The notes beneath the pieces were generated by a model, which was given only the letters and a program-made list of their open reading frames with translations, did no database searches and was not told the origin of the DNA. DNA of 64,000 nucleotides from contig CAJTDN010000013.1 of the NCBI GenBank assembly GCA_910574865.1, positions 105,240 to 169,239 on the forward strand, in the 5' to 3' direction. Both the position numbers and the translations under genes were made by a program. Of this stretch, positions 42,331 to 53,000 are shown piece by piece. The DNA is from Lachnospiraceae bacterium. Its GTDB lineage: Bacteria > Bacillota > Clostridia > Lachnospirales > Lachnospiraceae. How positions within the stretch are numbered: position 1 is the first letter of the stretch; the number at the start of each line of letters is the position of its first letter.

Positions 42331-44234
42331 GCACCCGCACCCCCGTTCCCTATGTTTTCGCCCGTTTTCTTATGGTCCGCGTTTTTATTTCCCCCGTTCT
42401 CGCCAGCTTCCCCATATTGTACGCACCACGTTTGGTAGTAGCGTCCCTTTTTGGCCATCAGCTCTTTATGCGTTCCCCTTTCGGCAATCGTATGGTCGTC
42501 CAGCACGATGATTTCGTCGGAGGCGCGCACCGCGGAAATGCGGTGGCCGATGATGATTTTCGTCGTCTGGCCGACTTCACGCAGTTTTTGCTGAATCAAT
42601 TGCTCCGTCTCCATGTCGAGTGCCGAGGTGGCGTCGTCCAAAACCAGTACCGGGGTCTGCTTGGCGATGGCCCGGGCGATGCTGATGCGTTGCTTCTGGC
42701 CGCCGGAAAGGCCGACTCCGCGCTCGCCGATGACCGTCTCGTAGCGGTCGCTCAAATGATTGATAAAACGGTCGGCCCCGGCGCTTTTCGCGGCCCATTC
42801 GACCGTGTCCTGCAGAATTTTGTCACGATGGCCAATCTTGACGTTTTCTGACACGGTGTCCGAAAAAAGGAACACGTCCTGCATGACGACGGAGACACGC
42901 GCCCGAAGCTGCCCCAGGGGGAGTTCGCGGATGTCGGTTCCGTCTAAGAGGATACGTCCTTCCGTCACGTCGTAGAAACGCTGGAGCAGGTTGACCAGCG
43001 TCGTTTTTCCGGCGCCGGTCATGCCCATGATGCCCAGGGTGCAGCCGGGACGGACGTGCAGGTTGATATCCTTCAAAATTTCATGGCCGTCAAGGGCAAA
43101 GCCGACATGCTCAAATACGACGTCCCCGCCAAAGGCCGCCGAAGCGGACGGACCGTTGCCGCTGAAAGCGGCGGTTTCGCTGGTGTCGGCGTTTCCAGCG
43201 GCAACAGCGTTTTGCTTGATGCCAGTGGTTTCATTGATAACGTTGGCTTCGTTAGCGTCGGTGTCCTTGGCATTCGGCGCGGACGTGATGGTCGGAGCCT
43301 GCGCGGCCACCTTTTTAATCTTTTTCCAGGAGGCAAAGGCCGAGGCGATGTCATTGCTCAGCCACCCCACGATTTCCATCGGCCAGATGATGTTGTTGGC
43401 GTACTCGGAAAACGCGCCCAGGTCGCCTAGCGACATGCGTCCGCCAATGACCATCAGGCCGCCGACGATGATGACCGCGATCAACATGAATTTCCCGAGG
43501 AATGTAATCATTGGCTGGTAATTGGAAAGCGTCCTGGCCTGGTTCATGTTGAGGTCATAAAATCGTTTGTTGTGCCTGCTGAATTTTTCGATTTCGTATT
43601 GCTCGCGGGCGAATGCCTTGACGGTGCGCACGCCGGCGATGCACTCCTGGGCGACGGTGTTAAGTTCGGCCGTCTCGTCGCTGATTTGGTCATAAACGTC
43701 GCCCAGTTCCCGCTCCAGCCGAAAGGCACAAAAACCGATGGCCGGAAGGATTAAAAGCGGCACCAGCGTCAGCCAAGGATTGAGCCGCAGCATGAAAAAA
43801 ATGACCAGCACCGTATGGGCCACCGCCTCCACGGACAAGATGCCAAGAAAGCCAAGTGTCACCCAGACCTTGTCCACGTCGTCCTTCACCCGGGTCATCA
43901 ACTCGCCGGTATTGTGCCGGTCAAAAAAGTCCATGGACATTTTCTGGATGTGGCGGAACAAGTCCTTGCGCATGTGAAGGCCAATGGACACGCCGATGTA
44001 ATCATAGGAAAATTCCTTGACGTACTGGAAGACGGCGCGGCCGAAGGCGATGACCAAAAGCCCGGCCAGGAGCCGCATCAAAAGTTCGACACGCCCGCCG
44101 ACAATCACGTCGTCGATGATGTGCTTCGTAATCTGCGGGGCCGCCAAATCAAGTGTGATTGCGACGACCATGCTGACGAACCCAAGTAAATAAAGAAAAG
44201 CGTAACGCTTCATGTAATGTCCCAATTTTTTCAT
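42321..44234 (-). CDS. ABC exporter subunit (degenerate ATPase site half)
   Basis: This is a 637-residue half-transporter with six membrane segments in residues ~15-290. Walker A GMTGAGKTTLVNLLQRF, signature LSGGQKQRISIARAI, Walker B VLVLDDATSALDMETE, where the catalytic Glu is Asp, and GHRISAVRASDE. This asymmetry (one degenerate site) is typical of heterodimeric exporters and makes the partner at 40555 the active half. An insert of ~50 residues rich in Ala, Asn, Thr and Gly (KDTDANEANVINETTG and onward) separates the membrane and ATPase parts and is not a family feature. Confidence 0.92.
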   Translation of the reverse strand: MKKLGHYMKRYAFLYLLGFVSMVVAITLDLAAPQITKHIIDDVIVGGRVELLMRLLAGLLVIAFGRAVFQYVKEFSYDYIGVSIGLHMRKDLFRHIQKMSMDFFDRHNTGELMTRVKDDVDKVWVTLGFLGILSVEAVAHTVLVIFFMLRLNPWLTLVPLLILPAIGFCAFRLERELGDVYDQISDETAELNTVAQECIAGVRTVKAFAREQYEIEKFSRHNKRFYDLNMNQARTLSNYQPMITFLGKFMLIAVIIVGGLMVIGGRMSLGDLGAFSEYANNIIWPMEIVGWLSNDIASAFASWKKIKKVAAQAPTITSAPNAKDTDANEANVINETTGIKQNAVAAGNADTSETAAFSGNGPSASAAFGGDVVFEHVGFALDGHEILKDINLHVRPGCTLGIMGMTGAGKTTLVNLLQRFYDVTEGRILLDGTDIRELPLGQLRARVSVVMQDVFLFSDTVSENVKIGHRDKILQDTVEWAAKSAGADRFINHLSDRYETVIGERGVGLSGGQKQRISIARAIAKQTPVLVLDDATSALDMETEQLIQQKLREVGQTTKIIIGHRISAVRASDEIIVLDDHTIAERGTHKELMAKKGRYYQTWCVQYGEAGENGGNKNADHKKTGENIGNGGAGACR

Positions 44235-44261
44235 GTAGATAAATCCTTTCTTAACTCCCTA

Positions 44262-44733
44262 TCAGGATCTTGCTTTGTTGCACACATTGAATTCCAGATG
44301 GAACATCCGCATCACCTCATAATTGGTGAGGGCTAATTCATATTGTGTTTTCGTTTCATATTCTGACAGTTCTGGGCGTTCGTAACTTAATGCTATTAAA
44401 TAGCCGCTGGCCAAAAGTTTCCTTTATGTTGGCAAAAGAGAAACTGATGACCGGGTAGGTTCCCTGCAATTTTCGGTAATCTTCGTCCTCCCAGATGGCG
44501 AGCCCTTCGAACAGGTCGCCCCCTCCCGCATGGTCCACGGAGAATAAATGCTCCAGCATGCTCCTGGTCAGGGTCTTGCCGAAACGGCGCGGGCGGGTGG
44601 TAATCAAGGTTACGTCGTCTTTTTTATCCCACCAGTCGCGGATAAAATGCGTTTTGTCAATATAAAAACATTCATTTGCAATTACTTTTTCGAAGTCTTG
44701 TAATCCGATTGCGATTGTTTTTCCTATAATGTC
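44262..44733 (-). pseudogene. AAA-ATPase-like (PF09820-type) gene, start lost and deleted
   Basis: Reading from ~44727 the frame gives GKTIAIGLQDFEKVIANECF, YIDKTHFIRDWWDKKDD and VTLITTRPRRFGKTLTRSML, the standard N-terminus of these AAA/PD-(D/E)XK proteins including the Walker A RRFGKTL. The expected ATG is ATA in this copy (44727-44725) after a GGAGGG site. After FSFANIKE the frame changes to unrelated sequence and stops at 44356. A second frame to 44262 gives YELALTNYEV and FHLEFN, a C-terminal motif. So both initiation and the middle are lost. Confidence 0.75.
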
Positions 44734-44857
44734 CCTCCATTTTGATTCACGGTAATGCCTGCGCCGACAAACATTTACGTTTCATACTAGTATAACCCGC
44801 AGGATTTTAGATTGCAAGCATGATTTTCTGCCCTTTTGCGGCTTGGCGGCGACACCG

Positions 44858-45005
44858 GTTACAATTCACGGCCTAACCGGCCGCGATTGTAACGGCATCC
44901 AGCCATTTAAAATTGCCTACGGCAATGGGCTGGATGCCCTATCGACACCATCACTTTATCGGACGGTGGCCGTGCGGCAAGGCGCACGGCCCCGTGAATA
45001 GTAAC
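44858..45005. repeat. 148-bp composite palindromic element
   Basis: The outer ends GTTACAATTCACGG (44858-44871) and CCGTGAATAGTAAC (44992-45005) are inverted with one mismatch. Inside are three more hairpins: GTTACAATtCaCGGCC/GGCCGcGaTTGTAAC, GGCATCCAGCC (44894) with GGCTGGATGCC (44928) and a nested ATTGCC/GGCAAT, and GGCCGTGCG (44968) with CGCACGGCC (44983). It looks like a small non-autonomous element or a structured RNA. Confidence 0.7.
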
Positions 45006-45307
45006 AAAGCGCCGCCGCAAGAACGCTGGTAGAGTTCTTGGATATTGACTTTGGGCGAAATATATGGCATACTTTTTGCGAAAGGAGAAATGTGGAATGG
45101 ATAAAGAATCTACTTGTGGTATGCTCATTCAACAGCTTTGGATATGGTGATGATTTCTAATTGCTATTCCAATATTTTACGGGCAGATTGTCAGGGCCTT
45201 TTTAACAGGTAAAAGTGCTTTTGGACTATATGCGGTTACATTCAAAAGAGTAACAGAAAACACGAATATATCACAAAAATAGAGAGGAATGATTAAAAAC
45301 GATAGAG
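45006..45307 (+). other. intergenic with promoter and a short remnant frame
   Basis: TTGACT (45045) and CATACT (45068) at 17-bp spacing form a possible promoter. AAAGGAG then precedes ATG 45097, whose frame (MDKESTCGMLIQQLWIW) stops after 17 codons; the first ten residues resemble the start of small MarR-type regulators, so it may be a deleted regulator. A second ribosome site, AGAGAGGAATG, lies before the RibD gene. Nothing else is seen. Confidence 0.35.
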
Positions 45308-45988
45308 ATGAACAGACCTATTACAACATTGTTTATGTTAATGTCGGTTGACGGGAAAATAAGCACTGGCGCAACAGATGATTTAGATGTGGACAAAGAT
45401 TTTCCTCAAATTGCAGGGGTTGGCGAAGGATTGCACCAATATTACGAAATAGAGCAAACAACAGATTTATGGACTTTCAATTCTGGTCGGGTTCAAGCTA
45501 AAATTGGTGTCAATACCAAGAAAACGCCAGATAGAACGCCTGTATCTTTTGTAGTAATAGATAACAGGCATTTGAACGAAAATGGTATACGGTACTTTTG
45601 TTCTCTGTCAAAAAAGTTTGTATTAATTACATCAAATACAAAACATCCGGCATTTAACGTAGAGGAAGATAATTTTTATATCATATATCAAAAAGAATTA
45701 TCACTAAGAAATGCACTGATAAAGCTCAAATCGGAATATGGTTGCGAGAGAATAACGATACAAACCGGTGGGACGTTAAATGGCTTATTTCTTCGTGAAA
45801 AACTATTTGATTATGTTGATATTGTTGTTGCGCCGGTTTTGGTTGGCGGCAAAGATACAGCTACATTGATTGATGGTAAATCTTTGTTTACACAAAAAGA
45901 ACTGCCGAAATTAGGTGTTCTGAAACTGCAAGAATGTGTGATTTTGGAGAACTCATATTTACGATTGCGTTATGAGGTGATTCATTGA
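45308..45988 (+). CDS. RibD C-terminal/dihydrofolate reductase-like protein
   Basis: This is a 226-residue reductase-fold protein. The start RPITTLFMLMSVDGKISTGA is typical of RibD C-terminal domains, followed by WTFNSGRVQAKIG, RITIQTGGTLNGLFL (the NADPH-binding GG..L) and FDYVDIVVAPVLVGGKDTAT. It lacks a deaminase domain and there are no riboflavin genes nearby, so it may act on another pyrimidine or pterin. The AT-rich codon use differs from neighbours and suggests acquisition. Confidence 0.85.
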   Translation: MNRPITTLFMLMSVDGKISTGATDDLDVDKDFPQIAGVGEGLHQYYEIEQTTDLWTFNSGRVQAKIGVNTKKTPDRTPVSFVVIDNRHLNENGIRYFCSLSKKFVLITSNTKHPAFNVEEDNFYIIYQKELSLRNALIKLKSEYGCERITIQTGGTLNGLFLREKLFDYVDIVVAPVLVGGKDTATLIDGKSLFTQKELPKLGVLKLQECVILENSYLRLRYEVIH

Positions 45989-46586
45989 TAAATCCCCGTT
46001 TCTTAGAGCAAGATTCTACCACCGTACCGAATTTTACTAATTGCTCATTTTATCCTAAGGGAATCTTGCCGGGGCACCACCCCAAGCCGCCCGGATTATG
46101 TGACAGAGTACGCCGGGGAACACCGTCCTTGTGGTTTCCGGCTACTTCAAGCAAGGCATTACCGCCACGCCGTCGACAGGATTATGAAAGTGCTGGGAGC
46201 GAAGCATCGCACCGATGTTACGTGTCTTTTCGTTGTGGATGGCGCTTCTGTTCTTCTTGACGCGGATGACGAACTTTTCGTGGTTCTTAAAAAATATCTG
46301 TAGTATTCATTCGCGTCAAACCTCTTGTCCGGCGTGCACACGCAGGATTTGGAAAATCTTGTTTTTTTACAATAATTCAACAAATCCCTTTTAATTTCAT
46401 ATTCCAATCTGTTATAATTAATCATGCAAAAACACTCTGTTGTTTGATTATTTTGTGATGATTTCATTATAATATTTTTGGAGTGTTTTTGCACTTCTAA
46501 TTTCTATGGATAGTTACTCCGTAAAAAATGGGGAAAGTCAATACCCGAATTTGCCACTTTCTACATTGCTAAATATGGGAATCCTC
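45989..46586. other. 598-bp gene-poor region with a possible IS remnant
   Basis: No complete gene is supported. On the minus strand from ~46425 a frame reads MINYNRLEYEIKRDLLNYCK, which resembles the N-terminus of a clostridial DDE transposase, then drifts. Around it a perfect 13-bp inverted repeat TGCAAAAACACTC (46425-46437) and its complement (46481-46493), 43 nt apart, could be the end of that element. On the plus strand 46100-46303 gives a 67-codon frame with no recognisable product. Confidence 0.3.
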
Positions 46587-46931
46587 TTATGGATTCTGTG
46601 TTTTATGCCCATGACAATGGCGCGGCAGACCAAAGGGATTCCCTGGAGGCAGGGAACTCTTTAGCATCCCGATACATTTTTTGTATTCTGATTCGTAAAA
46701 CTTCAATTCGTCGATACATTCTGCCATCGTGGCCATTTGCTTTTCCATGGATTCAATCAGGGATTTTGCCAGTTTTATGGATTCCATATTGTTTTCCTTG
46801 TCAAATTCCTTTTCGAACGTCAATGTCTCGATGGCATCGAGCAATTGCGCCTTCTCTTTTTCGAATTGCTCGATGATTCTTTGCTGTGTTTCCAGTTTCT
46901 TTTCCGGACTTGGCTTGTTTTTTATCATCAT
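46587..46931 (-). CDS. small coiled-coil protein at the end of the tail module
   Basis: This is a 114-residue, mostly helical protein: LETQQRIIEQFEKEKAQLLD, ETLTFEKEFDKENNMESIKL and KSLIESMEKQMATMAECIDE form heptads. The C-terminus (PPGNPFGLPRHCHGHKTQNP) is not helical. The ATG is placed at 46931 behind AAGGAAGGTG. Position after the tape-measure gene suggests a small tail or phage accessory protein, but I do not recognise the family. Confidence 0.55.
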   Translation of the reverse strand: MMIKNKPSPEKKLETQQRIIEQFEKEKAQLLDAIETLTFEKEFDKENNMESIKLAKSLIESMEKQMATMAECIDELKFYESEYKKCIGMLKSSLPPGNPFGLPRHCHGHKTQNP

Positions 46932-46984
46932 TTCCAATCACCTTCCTTAAGTGTTTTCCAACCGCGCGGTTGGGAGTTTTTGTG

Positions 46985-47052
46985 GGATGTGCGCCGGGAG
47001 CGGCCGTCGGAGGGGCCACGCCCGGCGCGGGAGTTTCGCTCGCGAAACCCTA
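46985..47052. repeat. three-hairpin dispersed repeat, weak copy C
   Basis: GCGCCGGG/CCCGGCGC, then GCGGGAGTTTCGC and CGAAACCC. This matches the GGCGCGAGAGTTTCGC end of copies A and B. The GTTATAGG hairpin is replaced by CCAACCGC/GCGGTTGG at 46959-46974. Confidence 0.5.
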
Positions 47053-47055
47053 TGG

Positions 47056-50000
47056 CTAAATGTACCTGAATTTGTTCATTGAATTCCTGCCCATGACCCT
47101 GTCGGTCAGGGCCTGTCCCATGACCTTTTCGAAATGGTTGTCGGACAGCAGGGCGGTCTTGAATTCATCGTAGTTTTTCACGTTTGGCAACGTGATGTTG
47201 TCAATGTCCAACGTGACGTTTCCGACATTCTGCGTGTTACTCATGCCTGCCAGTGACGCGTGGTTGAATTCCTCGCCCATTTTCCGCACGGATTCCGCGA
47301 TCGGGTTCGCCAGCAGGAGCGTGTCTTTCAGGTTCCGCGTGGCCTGCTCGGTCAGCACGGTCTCGCCGGTCTTTACCAGCGCGAAACCGGTGTCGTTCGT
47401 TCCCTTGATCAAGTCGCCAATCTCGCCGCCGCGATGCAGGCCGTGGCTCTTCATCCATTGCACCATCCGCGTGTTCTGCTCGGCCGACCCGGTGTACCTT
47501 CCGCCAAAGCCCATCTTTGCATAATACATGGCGCATTGACTGAATGAGGAATCGAAATCATGGTACTTCAACCGGTCAACGATGCTCACGTCGACATTTA
47601 GTTTGTTCTTCGGATAAAAGTCTTTCTTGGGCACGAAGAACGAGGTGTCCGTTCCGTTATTGTTGTTTGCCTGCATGTTTTGTGGCGGAACCGTGGCGCT
47701 TGGCAACGGGTTTGATGCCGGCGCCTTGTTGGCCGCCGCTTGCTGCCTCGCGGTCTGTTCCGCCGCCTGCTGTGCCGCTTTTTGCTGTGACGCGGACACC
47801 ATGCTGTTCACAAGGTTCTTGATGGTTTCCAGGGTGGTGGCGATGCCGGACAGCCCGGTGGTGAAATTTTCGCCGTATTTCGTGACGATGCCGTTGCTCG
47901 ACGTCCAGACCGTGTTCATGTTGTCTGATAGGGTGGTGCCGACGGACGTGGTGGCGGTATTCAGTGTGTCCACGATGGTTCCCGCGTTGTTGTTGGCGGA
48001 ATCAATCATCTCGCTCATGACGAAATTGATGTCGTCCAGCTTCTGGTTCAACAGCGTCTCGTATTCGTTATAGAGGTCGTCCATCAGGCGTTCCTGGTCT
48101 GACAGCCACTTGTCGTATTCGGTTTCCTCCAGGTCGGATTTCGCCTTTTCCAGGTCAACCTTCAGCTGCTGGACCGTCGACCTTGCCTCTTCCGAATCGT
48201 CCCCGGCGTACGCGTTCATCTGCTTCCCCAGGGAGGAAACTTTTTCTGTCTTTTCGGCGATGGTTTTCTGGTAGTCGTACAAGTCTTTTTCCGCGTCCAG
48301 CGCGTCCTTGCGTTTGTCAATGACTTGCTGCAGCGCGTCCAGCTGCTTGTCATACGCGTCCGAAATTAAGTCTTTCACGGCGTCAATCTCGTCATAGGCC
48401 GCGTCGATACATTCCCTCTGCGACTTTAACAGGTCGTCCCGCTTCTCGATGAGTGTCGTGTTATATGGGTCTTTGGCCAGTTCCGCGTTAATCTTCTGGA
48501 TTTCCTTGGCGTAATCGTCGGCCTGCGACATGTACGTGCCGTAGTTTATGGCGTGAAGCCCTTTCGTGGCCGTTCCCGCGTCGGTGAAGTTGCCGTTGTC
48601 GTCCATCAGTTTCCCTTGCTTTTCCAGCAGCCCGATCAGCCAGTCCGATTCCTCGGCCAGCCGGGAGATGTAAGTTTCCTTCGTCTCGAAGTAGCTCCAT
48701 TCCAGTTCCCGCATCGCGTTCCGGTACTCGTAAAGCGACGTCGTGGCGTCCTGCAGGGCCTCGTCCACGTCGAGGATGGAGGCGTACATGTCGTACCAGT
48801 CCTCGCTGTATTTTTCCAGGTTCCCGCTGGCCACCGCGCCTGCGAGCGCGTCCGTGAGCGCGTCGTATTCCTTTTGCAGCATGGAGATGTTGTCCTTTTC
48901 CAGCTTCATCAGGCTGTCGTAATAAGCGGTGGCGGCCAGGTACCCGCGTTCCTCCGTCTGGTCGATATAACCGTCAATCATGTCCATCGTGTGCTCGATG
49001 ACGTCCAACTGGTCTTCGAACTCCTGGCTCACGTTGTCGAAGTTTGTTTTCGCCAGGTCGGCAAGGTCGTCCTTCAAGTCCTCGATGGCGTCCTCGCAGT
49101 CGCGCGCTTTCTCGTACCATTCCTGGTAGTCCGCAATCTGCTCCTGCAAGGCTTCGTCCTGGATGTCCTCGATGGATAGGCCGCCGTCACGCACCAACGC
49201 CTTGTAATAGTCCGAGAGGCCGCTTTCGTCCGCCTTGCGCATGTATTCCTGGCCGGCCTGCGCCTGCGTCTGGATTTCGCCGTTTATGGCCTCCATTTCC
49301 TTGTACAGCGCGCCGTTTCGCTCCGCCCAGTTGCGGTACGTCCGCTCCACGGCCTGGTCCAGCCGGTCAATTGCCCGCTCGATGCTCTTGATTTTGTTTT
49401 CTACCCAGTCGTAGGTTTTCAAGGTTTTCTCGGCATCCTCGCTGGAGGAGGTGCCTGGGTTGGAGCTTGGGTTGGAATTCGAACCGGAATAGGAGTTGGA
49501 ACTTGGGTTGGAACCTGAATGGGAATTCGAATTTGGGTTGGGGCCGGAGTATGCATTGGAGCCAGGGCCGCCGCCTGACGAAGACCCGCCGGGCAAAGAC
49601 CCGCCGCCGGCTCCGCCACCGTAAGCGCCTATCAGTTTCCCGCGGCCGCCGTTGGAAGTGACATAGCCGTTTCGTTCCAGTTCCCGCACCTGCTTGTGGT
49701 TCAGTATGATGTCGCCAACCCGAAGCTTCATTTTCCGCATGCCGCCGAGAATCTTCGTGAACACGCCGTTTCGGATTAGTCCTTCCTCGCCAAGCTCGTT
49801 CACGATGGCCTCCTCGCTGTGCCGGATGGCGATGTCCGTGCCGTTCGCGTGGGCGTGGAACGTGCCGTCGGCATTGCTCCCGGTTGTCACTTGTCTCGCC
49901 TTGTCTAACGCTTGTTGAACCAGGGAACCGGCAGAACCGGTAGCACTGACAGCACCGGAACTTGTCCATGTCACATGTCCGGTCACGTTTTTGACCGTTT

Positions 50001-53000
50001 CGATGAACGCGTCGATTGCGCCCGTGAGGTTGTTCCAGATTACGGTTCCGAACGCCCATTTGTGTTTTTGGATGTATTCGTCCACCTTCGTGGTGTCATT
50101 GTCCCATACGACCAGGTTGCCTTCGTCATCGACCTTGTCCTCGTTTGTGTATCCTTCGACAAGGGTCGGGTCCACGCCGGCGGCAACCAGTTGTTCCGGG
50201 GTGATTCCCGCGATTGTATCAGAAATAATTTGCAAAGACGCCCGGTCAAGCTCCACGCCTGCTTCCACGTCGATTTTCGTTGCCATCACGTTGTCAATCG
50301 CCGCCTGGAAACCCTCGTCATCAAGGCCAAGCGCGACTCTGACATCGTTTGGCAGCTTGTTGAGTGCCTCGGCGACGTTTTGCATCTTGATTTGGGCGAT
50401 TTCCGTGTTCCCGTTTTCGAGCGCGGCCTTTTGATAGTTGTTGAGTTGTTCCTGAAAACTTTGAATCAGGCTTAAACCATGGCCAAGTTCGCCCTCTATC
50501 TGGGACGTGTCAATGGACATGGCCACTTGGTTGCCGGCCAATTCGTCTCTCATTCGGACGAGCGTTTCAAGAATGAGCTCCGCTTCCTCGGCACCCTCCA
50601 GGTTGATGTTTACCGTGCCGTCTTCATTTTTGAATTCTTCAAGAAGCTTTGATGCCTCCGTAATCTGGTTTTCTAGTTCCTCCGCGTCCGTCGTGTCAAA
50701 ATCAAACGTCGTGTCTGTTTTGCCGAGTTCCAGTAACTTCTCGTTGGCTTCTTCGGCCTCGTGTTGGGCTTCATCCAGGCCGGCATAAACGGCATTATAT
50801 ACTTCACCTTGAATAGAATCTTCGTTCACGATGTTTAACTTCGCGTCAAGTTCGATGTTGTTTTCAGATGCCCATTCCCGTATCTGGTCTTCCATCAGGG
50901 AGGCGACCCGTTCCGTGTCATCACCGTAAGTGTTTTCACGCAGGATCCGTTCCCGTTCTTCTTTCAACGTGTTGATGGACGCTTTGGCCAGGTCGATTTG
51001 CTTCTTGTAATCCTCGGCGGATCTCGCGGCGACCTGTCCCATCGCGTCCTGCGTCTGTAAAATGTCACTCCGCAGCTGGTTGACCTTTTCCCGCTGCTGG
51101 TCAATCGCCATCTGCCCGCTTTGCGGGTCTGCCTCCAGTTCGGCCAGCTTTGCCTCGGCCTCGACCAGTTCTCTTGACAAGTCCGCGATCCGTTCCGAAC
51201 CGTCCTCCACCGACGCGACGAAGTTGTTGTGGAAATCATAGTCCTCCAGCCGCCCGAACATGTCCATGAGCCACTCGAAGCTCATTCCCATGTCCTGCGC
51301 GCAGCGTTCCAGGTCGTTGATGTTGTAAGACCACGAGGTGGTCCCGTCCGCCAGGGCTTCGGAAGTGGCGTAGCCCTTTGCCTGCAAATCATTTAAGAAG
51401 TTCGTCAGGCCGCTTTCGTCTTCTGCCAGGTATCTTTTTGCCCGCTCATAGTTGTCGGCGAAATTTACCGAATCGTCGGAGCCGGTGGGAGAGAAGTAGG
51501 CCGCCCTCGCTTTGAAGTCGTCCGTGCCAATAAGCCCCTTGTCATACATTTCCTTGGCCTCTTCCAGATACCGGATGCCTTTCAGGTAATCGTCGCCGGC
51601 GTTTTCCGTCTGATCGGCCGCGCTGATCGCGTCAAAATGGGCGTTCGAGTTCAGATCCTTGAAGGCCTGGTTCGCCGTGTAGATTTTCACCAGCAGGTCG
51701 TCAAATGTCCCGCTGAACCCGTCGTCGGCGATGATTTCCGCCGCGATTTTCAGGTCGGAGGTGTTGAGCCTGTCCGCGTTTCGTACCCCGAATTTTTTGA
51801 CGATTCTGTTATAACTGGCTTCCAAATCCTCGACAACGTCGTCCAGTCCCGATGACTTCCTGAGCAAGGATTCCGACAGTTCTGGCACTTGGCCGGAGAT
51901 ATAGCCGATTAATTCCTCGGATTGGCTCTTGTATTCGGAATATGTCATCTTGTCCTTTTTGCTGCCTAATATGAAAAGTTCGTTAAACTGTTCCTGAATG
52001 TCCTCGTTCGCCAGATTGCCGGCCAAGTCTTTCACCCATGTTTCCATCTTGTCTTTGCTCAGGTTTCCGTTGGTATCCAGCATGGACGCGGACACGGTGT
52101 CGTAGTCTATGTTGTTGAATATGCCGGACACCATGCTGGCCGTCGTTTCGGAAAGCTTGTCAAAACCGTCGCTGTTTTCGAAGAGTGCCTGCAGGTAGCC
52201 GGCGCTTTGCCTTACCTCGGATTCGACCTCGGACATCAACGTTTTTCGTGCATCCGCCAACTGTTTTTGCACGTTGTCGGAACTGTATTTTTCATACGAA
52301 AATTCACCGCTTTCGTCGAAGATATCGATATCGAATTCCTTCGCGATTTCCTCAAGTGCCTCCGTGTCGGTTGCAAGCTGGAGGGTTTCATCGGTTATTT
52401 CTTGGGCTGACTCGGTCAACATTCTGCTGGCATCCGAGCTAAACTGCTGGGACGCGGCCTGCATTTGCATGCTGGCGGCGTAATTCCCACCAAGCTCCTC
52501 CCACCAGCTCAATTTTTTGACGTTTTGCGCTTGGAACCCGTTATCTTCATTTTTGTAAATCTTATCCAACGCGTTGATTTTCTGCTGGTATCCGATTTCC
52601 TTTGTGAAGTCGTTGGCCATCTGGTTGTTCTTGGCATTGAAGCCGTCAACCCAGTCCCCCAAACCTTTCAGGGTGTCACGGTTTGCCTCCGTCCGGAGGT
52701 TTTTTATCTGGGCTTCCAGGGCCGACATGCTGGTCGTGGCGGTCAGTCCCGCTCCGGACAGTTGGGCCAGTATGGAGTTGTATTCCTCGAACTCGCCCTT
52801 GGTCAGCGAGATGTTTTCGCCCAGGGAGCTTACACCCGAGCTTAATTGCTCAAATCTCGTGATTTCCCTGCCGTCGTCCGATATGACGGTGTTCGACTTG
52901 ATGCTGTCAAACACGGACTGGGCGTTGGCGATTTTCGACTGGTTTTGCTGCATCCTGTCAAAAGCCTCGTTGCCGCGTTCGATGGCGTTCTCCTGCGTGT

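Noticed and set aside
45985..46260. 91-codon plus-strand frame after the RibD gene
   Set aside because: No ribosome site of its own, composition of a chance frame (Pro/Arg/Ser-rich), no recognisable family.
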